From Streptococcus infantis (GTDB taxonomy: Bacteria > Bacillota > Bacilli > Lactobacillales > Streptococcaceae): a stretch of DNA of 64,000 bases. The stretch lies in the NCBI RefSeq assembly GCF_000963255.1, contig NZ_JYOV01000009.1, positions 1 to 64,000 on the forward strand, in the 5' to 3' direction. Position numbers and translations under genes: made by a program. The notes under the pieces were generated by a model. That model ran no database searches, was not told the DNA's origin, and worked only from the letters and a program-made list of their open reading frames with translations. Below, piece by piece: positions 35,604 through 44,200 of this stretch (position 1 is the first letter of the stretch; every line of letters begins with the position of its first letter).

Positions 35604-36287
35604 ATGAATTTTTCTTTTTTACCTAAATATCTGCCATATTTTAACTATGGTGCTCTTGTAACAGTCTTGATCTCTGTTTTGGTTGTCTTTTTGGGGACAA
35701 TTTTAGGGGTAGTCTTGGCTTTTGCTCAACGTTCGAAAATAAAGCCCATATCTTGGCTTGCCAATGTTTATATTTGGATTTTCCGTGGAACACCTATGAT
35801 GGTACAGATCATGATTGCTTTTGCTCTTATGCATATCAATGCTCCGACTATTCAAATTGGAGTTTTGGGAGTTGATTTTTCACGTTTGATTCCAGGGATT
35901 ATCATTATCTCTATGAATAGTGGTGCCTATGTATCAGAAACAGTTCGTGCTGGTATCAATGCAGTACCTAAAGGACAATTAGAGGCGGCTTACTCTCTAG
36001 GGATTCGTCCTAAAAATGCTATGCGCTATGTCATCTTGCCACAGGCCATCAAGAATATCTTGCCAGCCTTGGGGAATGAGTTTATTACCATTATCAAGGA
36101 TAGTTCACTCTTGTCAGCAATCGGTGTTATGGAATTGTGGAATGGAGCTACTACGGTGTCAACAACCACCTACTTGCCTTTAACTCCACTCTTATTTGCA
36201 GCCTTTTACTACTTGATTATGACCTCTATCTTGACACTAGCCTTGAAAGCTTTTGAAAATCGTATGGGACAAGGAGAGAAAAAATAA
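35604..36287 (+). CDS. Polar amino-acid ABC transporter permease
   Basis: The 227-residue HisM/GlnP-type permease has five transmembrane helices and the conserved EAA loop [20 protein letters not shown] (about residues 112-131), the docking site for the ATPase, plus the early [11 protein letters not shown] motif. It should import a polar amino acid such as glutamine, glutamate or an arginine-type cation. It lacks a fused or adjacent binding domain, so the binding protein must be encoded elsewhere. Its stop codon shares one base with the ATG of the ATPase gene. Confidence 0.92.
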   Translation: MNFSFLPKYLPYFNYGALVTVLISVLVVFLGTILGVVLAFAQRSKIKPISWLANVYIWIFRGTPMMVQIMIAFALMHINAPTIQIGVLGVDFSRLIPGIIIISMNSGAYVSETVRAGINAVPKGQLEAAYSLGIRPKNAMRYVILPQAIKNILPALGNEFITIIKDSSLLSAIGVMELWNGATTVSTTTYLPLTPLLFAAFYYLIMTSILTLALKAFENRMGQGEKK

Positions 36288-37021
36288 TGACTGAAACGCT
36301 AATTAAAATTGAAAACCTTCATAAAAACTTTGGGAAGAATGAAGTTTTAAAAGGGATTGATCTTGAAATCAAAAAAGGGGAAGTTGTGGTGATTATCGGA
36401 CCATCTGGTAGCGGTAAGTCAACCCTCCTTCGCTCTATGAATCTCCTTGAAGAAGCGACAAAAGGAAAGGTTATCTTTGAAGGAGTAGACATTACAGATA
36501 AGAAAAACGACCTCTTTGCCATGCGTGAAAAAATGGGAATGGTTTTCCAACAGTTCAATCTCTTCCCCAATATGACAGTGAAGGATAACATCACGCTTTC
36601 TCCTATCAAGACCAAAGGGGAAAGTAAGGAAGTTGCTGAGAAGAGAGCGCATGAGCTCTTGGAAAAGGTTGGTTTACCAGATAAGGCAGATGCTTATCCA
36701 CAAAGTTTGTCTGGTGGGCAGCAACAACGTATCGCTATTGCTCGTGGTCTTGCCATGGAACCAGATGTCCTACTCTTTGATGAACCGACTTCTGCCCTAG
36801 ACCCAGAAATGGTAGGGGAAGTACTAGCGGTTATGCAAGAACTTGCTAAGTCAGGAATGACTATGGTCATCGTGACGCATGAGATGGGCTTTGCGCGTGA
36901 AGTGGCAGACCGCGTCATCTTTATGGCTGACGGTGTTGTTGTCGAAGATGGAACTCCAGAGCAAGTCTTTGAACAAACCCAAGAACAAAGAACCAAGGAT
37001 TTCTTGAGTAAGGTTTTGTAA
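36287..37021 (+). CDS. Polar amino-acid ABC transporter ATP-binding protein
   Basis: The 244-residue GlnQ-like ATPase has Walker [10 protein letters not shown] (about residue 39), Q-loop [12 protein letters not shown], signature [14 protein letters not shown], Walker [15 protein letters not shown] and the switch His in VTHEMGFA. It is coupled to the permease by overlapping stop and start codons (TAATG). With the orphan permease it needs a binding protein from another locus. Confidence 0.93.
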   Translation: MTETLIKIENLHKNFGKNEVLKGIDLEIKKGEVVVIIGPSGSGKSTLLRSMNLLEEATKGKVIFEGVDITDKKNDLFAMREKMGMVFQQFNLFPNMTVKDNITLSPIKTKGESKEVAEKRAHELLEKVGLPDKADAYPQSLSGGQQQRIAIARGLAMEPDVLLFDEPTSALDPEMVGEVLAVMQELAKSGMTMVIVTHEMGFAREVADRVIFMADGVVVEDGTPEQVFEQTQEQRTKDFLSKVL

Positions 37022-37036
37022 AATATTGTTTATTAG

Positions 37037-37058
37037 AAAAGCTCCAAGGGGGCTTTTT
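37037..37058 (+). terminator. Terminator after the amino-acid transporter genes
   Basis: Short stem AAAGCTCC / GGGGCTTTTT with an AAG loop and a T run. Confidence 0.6.
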
Positions 37059-37119
37059 CTTATAGTTTCAGACTATAGGGTATCTTAGGTAAGAAGTGTT
37101 AGAAGGTCGAGCGTTTTTT

Positions 37120-37128
37120 TGTTATAAT
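37120..37128 (+). promoter_or_regulatory. Extended -10 promoter of folD
   Basis: TGTTATAAT about 31 bp upstream of the folD ATG. Confidence 0.6.
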
Positions 37129-37158
37129 AGAGGATATTTGTTAGAAAAGAGAAAACAC

Positions 37159-38013
37159 ATGACACAGATTATTGATGGCAAGGCTTTAGCAGCCAAGCTA
37201 CAAGGACAATTGGCTGAAAAAACAGCTAAATTAAAGGAAGAGACAGGTTTGGTGCCTGGTTTGGTGGTTATTTTGGTTGGGGACAATCCAGCCAGTCAGG
37301 TTTACGTTCGTAACAAGGAACGTTCAGCGATAGCTGCAGGTTTCCAAAGTGAAGTCGTGCGAGTTCCTGAGACCATTACCCAAGAGGAATTGTTGGACTT
37401 GATTGCCAAATACAATCACGATCCAGCTTGGCATGGTATTTTGGTGCAGTTGCCCTTACCAAAACACATCGATGAAGAAGCTGTTTTATTGGCTATTGAT
37501 CCAGAAAAGGACGTGGATGGTTTTCATCCGCTCAACATGGGGCGCCTTTGGTCTGGTCATCCAGTTATGATCCCTTCAACTCCAGCTGGTATCATGGAAA
37601 TGTTTCATGAGTATGGGATTGAACTAGAAGGTAAGAATGCAGTTGTCATTGGTCGTTCTAATATCGTCGGTAAACCAATGGCCCAGTTGTTATTAGCTAA
37701 GAATGCAACTGTAACCTTGACCCACTCACGAACACACAATCTGGCCAAGGTAGCTTCTAAGGCGGATATTCTTGTCGTAGCAATTGGTCGTGCTAAGTTT
37801 GTGACTGCTGACTTTGTCAAACCTGGGGCTGTTGTCATTGATGTGGGGATGAACCGAGATGAAAATGGAAAGCTCTGTGGAGATGTTGACTATGATACTG
37901 TTGCGCCAATCGCTAGCCATATCACACCTGTACCTGGTGGAGTTGGACCTATGACCATTACTATGTTGATGGAGCAGACTTATCAGGCTGCATTGCGTAG
38001 TTTGGATAGATAA
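37159..38013 (+). CDS. folD: Methylenetetrahydrofolate dehydrogenase / cyclohydrolase
   Basis: The 284-residue bifunctional enzyme interconverts 5,10-methylene-, methenyl- and 10-formyl-tetrahydrofolate with NADP. Signatures: [20 protein letters not shown] (substrate region with catalytic Lys later near residue 55), LPLPKHI, PCTP-like segment modified to [10 protein letters not shown], the Rossmann motif [16 protein letters not shown], and PGGVGPMT near the C terminus. In many FolDs the middle motif is PCTP, so the Ser here is a known-type variant worth noting. I chose the ATG at 37159 ([14 protein letters not shown]), the family N terminus; the frame upstream crosses the promoter. Confidence 0.95.
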   Translation: MTQIIDGKALAAKLQGQLAEKTAKLKEETGLVPGLVVILVGDNPASQVYVRNKERSAIAAGFQSEVVRVPETITQEELLDLIAKYNHDPAWHGILVQLPLPKHIDEEAVLLAIDPEKDVDGFHPLNMGRLWSGHPVMIPSTPAGIMEMFHEYGIELEGKNAVVIGRSNIVGKPMAQLLLAKNATVTLTHSRTHNLAKVASKADILVVAIGRAKFVTADFVKPGAVVIDVGMNRDENGKLCGDVDYDTVAPIASHITPVPGGVGPMTITMLMEQTYQAALRSLDR

Positions 38014-38040
38014 TACAAGCATTGATTTTATATAGTAAAG

Positions 38041-38072
38041 AAACAAGTTCTAAAAAATGAACTTGTTTTTTC
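38041..38072 (+). terminator. Terminator after folD
   Basis: Stem AAACAAGTTC / GAACTTGTTT with a TAAAAAAT loop, followed by a T run. Confidence 0.8.
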
Positions 38073-38116
38073 TTGCACTTATTTTAATAAAATTGCAGTA
38101 AAACTTCTACAAATTA

Positions 38117-38145
38117 TTGAAAAAACTCTACTATTTTGATATATT
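38117..38145 (+). promoter_or_regulatory. Promoter of the BgaA-like beta-galactosidase gene
   Basis: TTGAAA and TATATT with a 17-bp spacer and TG one base before the -10, about 100 bp upstream of the start codon. Confidence 0.75.
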
Positions 38146-38211
38146 AAAAGCATCAATATTTATATGGATAAAATAAGTAAGCGTCTAGAGGGAGGTTTAT
38201 TTTTTGGAGTA

Positions 38212-38226
38212 AAATGTAATCGCTTA
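38212..38226. promoter_or_regulatory. CcpA cre site in the bgaA-like leader
   Basis: ATGTAATCGCTTACT matches the cre consensus WTGNAANCGNWNNCW at every fixed position. It lies about 60 bp downstream of the predicted transcript start and 24 bp before the ATG, the place for roadblock repression. Its right half also forms an 8-bp inverted repeat with AGTAAGCG at 38174-38181. Confidence 0.8.
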
Positions 38227-38250
38227 CTAGAACATTGGAAAGGAACAATA

Positions 38251-41200
38251 ATGGATAAGAGATTTTTTGAAAGACGGTGTCATTATAGTATTCGTAAATT
38301 TGCCATTGGTGCAGCTTCAGTTATGATTGGAGCTAGTATATTTGGTCTTCAGGTGGCTCAAGCAGCTGAAACCGAAGTAGCAAGTCCTAGTGAGGAAACA
38401 ATTCATCAAGTTCAACCTTTAGATAAGCTTCCAGATGAGGTTGCTGCAGCAATTGCAAAAGCTGAGCAAAATGGCCCACAAGATTCCGCTACTGAAAAAG
38501 AAAATGATACTGTTGAATCCGCAAAACCAGCAAGTGAAGAAAAGGTAACTGAGGCAACAAGTCCTAAGGTAGAAAAGGAAGCAGAAGTAGTCAGCCCTAA
38601 AGAAGACAAAGTTGAAAAAACTGAAAAACCTGCTGCTGAAGCGAATGGTAAAGAGGCTACAGTTTCAGAAGGAAGTCCTGAAAAGTCAGCAGTTCGAGAA
38701 GAACATACTGATACACCTAATCAAAATAAACCTGTAACGGATGATAAAAGCAAGGAAGAAAAAGCTTCTGCAAGTGAATCACCTCAAGCTACAAAAGAGA
38801 AGGAAAAAGAAAATCAGCTTCTTGAAGAGAGAAAACAAAATTTCAACAAAGACTGGTATTTTAAATTAAATTCTCAAGGTGATTTTTCTAAGAAAGATGT
38901 AGATGTTCATGATTGGTCTAAGTTGAACCTTCCTCATGACTGGAGTATCTATTTTGATTTTGACCACAAGTCTCCTGCCCGAAATGAAGGTGGTCAATTA
39001 AACGGGGGTACTGCCTGGTATCGTAAGACCTTCACGGTTGACGAAGCTGCTAAGGATAAGGATGTTCGGATCAACTTTGATGGTGTCTACATGGACTCTA
39101 AGGTCTATGTAAATGGTAAATTTGTAGGTCATTATCCAAGTGGTTACAATCATTTTTCATACGACATCACTGAATTTTTAAATAAAGATGGTAGTGAAAA
39201 TACCATTGCTGTCCAAGTTACCAATAAGCAACCAAGTAGTCGTTGGTACTCAGGAAGTGGTATCTATCGCGATGTAACTCTGAGTTATCGCGACAAGGTG
39301 CAGGTAGCTGAAAATGGAAATCATATCACAACTCCAAAACTAGCTGAACAAAAAGATGGCAACGTTGAAACACAAATCCAAAGCAAGATCAAAAATACTG
39401 CCAAAACTTTAGCCAAGGTATTTGTGGAGCAACAGATTTTTACTAAGGAAGGTAAGGCTGTTTCAGATTTGGTTCGTTCTGTAACTAAGAGTCTAGCAGG
39501 AAATGAGACAGCTGACTTTAAGCAAACGATTTTGGTTAATAAGCCAACCCTCTGGACAACCAAAAGCTATCATCCTCAGCTCTATGTTCTGAAAACCAAG
39601 GTTTATAAAGAAGGTCAGCTAGTTGATGTGACAGAAGATACCTTTGGTTATCGTTATTTTAACTGGACAGCCAAAGAAGGATTCTCTTTGAACGGTGAGA
39701 GAATGAAATTCCATGGAGTTAGTATCCACCATGATAACGGTGCCTTGGGGGCAGAAGAAAACTATAAGGCAACCTACCGTAAATTAAAACTCCTCAAAGA
39801 TATGGGAGTTAACTCTATCCGTACAACCCACAATCCAGCAAGTCCACAGTTGCTTGATGCTGCGGCAAGTCTAGGACTTTTGGTCCAAGAAGAAGCCTTT
39901 GATACTTGGTATCGTGGCAAGAAAACGTATGACTATGGACGTTTCTTTGACCAAGATGCAACTCACCCAGAAGCTAAGAAGGGTGAGAAGTGGTCTGATT
40001 TTGACCTTAGAACCATGGTTGAACGTGATAAAAATAATCCATCTATCGTTATGTGGTCACTCGGTAACGAAGTTGATGAAGCAGATGGTGGTGAGCGTTC
40101 GCTAGAAACAGCCAAGCGTTTGAAAGCGATCATCAAAGCAATCGATACAGAACGCTATGTGACCATGGGGGAAAACAAATTCAGTCGTAGATCAAGCGGC
40201 TTGTTCTTAGAATTGGCAGCAATCATGGATGCTGTTGGTATGAACTATGGGGAACGGAATTATGATGCGGTTCGTAAGGAACATCCAGATTGGTTGATTT
40301 ATGGTTCTGAAACCTCTTCAGCGACTCGAACTCGAGATTCTTATTTTGATCCTGCTCATTTACTCTGGCACGACAATCGCCCAAATCGTCACTATGAACA
40401 ATCAGACTATGGTAATGACCGTGTAGCCTGGGGTAGAACAGCTACTGAATCTTGGACTTTTGACCGTGATCGTGCTGGCTATGCAGGTCAGTTCATCTGG
40501 ACTGGTTTTGACTATATCGGTGAACCTACACCATGGCATAACCAAGATAATACACCAGTAAAAAGCTCTTATTTTGGTATCATTGATACGGCAGGCTTGC
40601 CTAAGAATGATTTCTATCTCTATCGTAGTGAATGGTATAGTGCCAAAGAAAAACCAACAGTTCGTATCATGCCTCACTGGAATTGGACTGAAGAAACGCT
40701 CAAGGAACGTAATATGCTGGTCAATGGCAAGGTTCCTGTACGGACCTTCTCAAATGCTGCTAGTGTAGAATTGTTCTTGAACAATGAGTCCCTCGGTAAG
40801 AAAGAATTTGTTAAGAAAACAACTGAAGATGGTCGCCCTTATCACGAGGGAGCTAAACCAAGTGAATTGTATCTTGAGTGGTTGGTGGACTATAAACCAG
40901 GTACCTTAACAGCTATTGCTCGCGATGAAAATGGTAAAGAGATTGCGCGTGATAGTGTGACAACAGCAGGGGAGCCAGCTAGAGTTCGACTCACCAAGGA
41001 AGAGCATGTCATCACTGCAGATGGTAAGGATTTGTCTTATATCCAGTATGAAATCGTTGATGAAGACGGTAATGTTGTACCAACTGCCAATAATCTTGTT
41101 CATTTCAATCTTCATGGCCAAGGACAAATCGTCGGTGTGGACAATGGAGAACAAGCTAGCCGTGAACGTTATAAGGCTCAGAAAGATGGTACATGGCAAA

Positions 41201-44200
41201 GAAAAGCCTTCAATGGTAAAGGTGTTGTCATCGTTAAATCGACTGAAAAAGAAGGTAAATTCACTCTTTATGCGGATTCTGCAGGCTTGGCTTCAGATCA
41301 GGCGACGGTCACAACCGTTTCAGGCAAGAAAGAAAATCGCCATTTTGTCGCTTTTGCCCCTGTGAAGGCAAGAACTGATGTCAGCGAAAATCCTAAATTG
41401 CCAGAGACTGTGACAGCTATTTATAGCGATGGTAGTGTTGAAGAAAAAGCTGTGACTTGGGACATCCCAGAAGATCTCCTTTCAAGTGCTGGTGAGAAAA
41501 AAGTCCTTGGTAGTGTGGAAGGACTCGAAGCCAAGGCTGAAGCCCTTGTCAAGGTAGTTGCGCTTGATAAGTGGTTGCCAAAAGTAGCAACTGTCCCGGT
41601 TGGTACAGCTGTTGAAAATTTGGACAAGACTGTTACGGCTGTTTTATCAGATGGTAACTTGGTTGATGCGGAAGTCGTTTCTTGGACCTTGAAAGATCCT
41701 TCTGCTCTGACAAAAGAAGGTGGACGTACTGAAGCAACTGGAAAATTAGTAGGCAATGACTACGAGGTTACGGCAACCTTTATCGCTAGTGATAAGGAAA
41801 CAGAAAGTACTGTTACAGGTCTCACGGTTGGTGACAAGTCTCTTGAAAACTTTGAGCCTGGAAAGACCTACTACCGAGTATCCCTTCCTTATACTGCTAA
41901 AATCCCAAGTGTTGGAGCACAAACTACTGGCTACCAAGTAACTGTGCAACAAGCTTCAGTAGCTAATGATTATCAGGCTTCTGTATTTTTGAGTGACCAG
42001 AAGGGCGATTTAGTTCAAACTTATTTGATTCAGTTTGTAAAAGAAGCGCCTGCCTTGACACGCTTGGAAGTAAGCGTTGAAGGAAAAGAGACTGCAACAG
42101 AAGACCAAGTTCTCCCTTATCATGTCATTGGGCACTACGAAGATGGTACACAAACTGAATTTTCAGCGTCAGATATCCATTTGGAAGTTAAGTCAGCTGA
42201 TGGTGCTCATCTTGAGGTGAATGGTCAGAACTTGCTTCTTTACAAGAAAGGTAGTGTAACCCTCACTCCTCGTATTGACAATCAAACTGATAAGACTCAG
42301 TCTGTAGCAACTGAACTTGTGATAAAAGAAAATACAGTAGACAAGAAAATTGTCAAGCTACATCCTGTTTCTATCTCTACAGATATCAATCAGCAACCGA
42401 ATTTGCCTGATCAAATCGGAGCAGAATTTGATAAGGGCTTGCCTCGTAAGGTAGCTGTAACTTGGGACAAGGTAGATGCCAAAGAACTTGGTTACTATCA
42501 TAGCTTTACCCTTAAAGGTCATGTCGAAGGTACAGATATTGAAGCTCTTGCCAATGTGACTGTAGAAGGTTTGCAGATTGCAGAAGAAATCAGCCTCACT
42601 CTTCCTAAGGGTGAAACTGTTCAATTGCCAGCTAACGTACGTGCCTACCATTCTAATGGAACAACTGTCTATAAAGATGTCCTTTGGGACAAGGTCCCTG
42701 AAAACTTTAGTCAGACTGAAGGTATCTATGAAATCAAGGGTCAATTAGTGGGTAGCCATTTGACTACTAAGGCCCATGTTCGTGTTTCTAGTCAAGTTGT
42801 TGCTGGAAATAATATCTCGAAACAGTGGACTGGTTCTCAATTGCCAGCTGCTATTGTATCCAATACGGGTGGTGATGATTCGGCTAATACTTTGAACGAC
42901 TTGACAGTTTCAAGAGCCAATACAGATGTTAAGAATCGATGGACTACATGGCAAACAGGTACAGATAATGATTGGGCGTCTATCTTGTTTGGTAATTCAG
43001 GTGATTTGACCAAACGATTTGTCGATAATCTTTCCGTTGATTTCTACACAGACGGAGCTATCGGACTTCCAAAAGAATATGTTATTGAATACTATGTCGG
43101 TCAAGAAGTTCCAGATCTTCCAAACGATGTCAATCATGCTCAAGGAGATACCAAGCATCCATTCAACAATGCTGCCAACTGGAAGGCTGTAGAAAATCTT
43201 CACGCTCCTGGACAATTATCTGCAGGTCAAACGAACCATTTTACATTTGATAAGGTTGAAACTTATGCTGTTCGTATGCGTATGAAGAAGGCAGATGGAA
43301 AGGCTGGTGTTGGTTTAACAGAAATTACTATTTTAGGAAGTAAGGTTCCAAGTGCTACCAGCTCAGAAATTTCTATCCAAGTAGATGGTAAGAAGCTCGA
43401 ACATTTCAATCCATCTAAGACAGATTATTATATTCCTCAAGCAAGCAAGGAAATCACTGCCACAGCCAGCAACAACGGTTTGGTAACGGTTGTTCCTGCA
43501 ACAAGTGAAAAAGGTGCGACACGTCTTATTTTGAAAGCTGAGGATGGAACTGTTCTTAAAGAATATCGTATCTTCCGTGATGACGAAAAAGAGTCAACAC
43601 AACCAGTAGCTGCGGAAAATAGTGCCCAGACCTTGAATGTTGGCGATCAACTTCAATTGCCTGCCGAAGTAACGGTCTACTATCCATCACAAGCTGGCTG
43701 GGTTAAAGCTAACCTTGCTGTCCAATGGGATGCAGTTCCAGAACATGCGACTGCCCAAGAAGGTAACTTTGAAGTGCTTGGTCATGTTCTAGGAACAGAC
43801 TTAACAACCAAGATGCAAGTAACAGTTGTTACAAAAGGTAATCAAGTTATCTCAGAAAATGCAAGCAATAATGCGACAGATTCTAAAGCCTTTGCGTCTA
43901 CTACAAATGATACACAAGCAGCTTCTCGGGATAAAATTTTCTATATCAACGATGGTCACTTTAACGAAGATGGACGTTGGACTAACTGGTCTCGTACTCC
44001 GAAGGACCAAGAAACATCTGTGGGAATTCTCTTTAAGAAGAATGGTCAGATTACACCTCAGTCTGTTGGAAAAGTAGCTATTCAGTTCTTTAAAGACAGT
44101 GGAACAGACGCACCAGCGACAATGGTATTAGAAAGATATGTTGGGCCTGCCTATACAGAACCAAGTACCATTTCTCGTTATGAAGAAAATGCGGATCATC

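Noticed and set aside
38164-38250. 29-residue N-terminal extension of the beta-galactosidase
   Set aside because: It has no ribosome binding site and would place unrelated residues before a complete YSIRK signal peptide.
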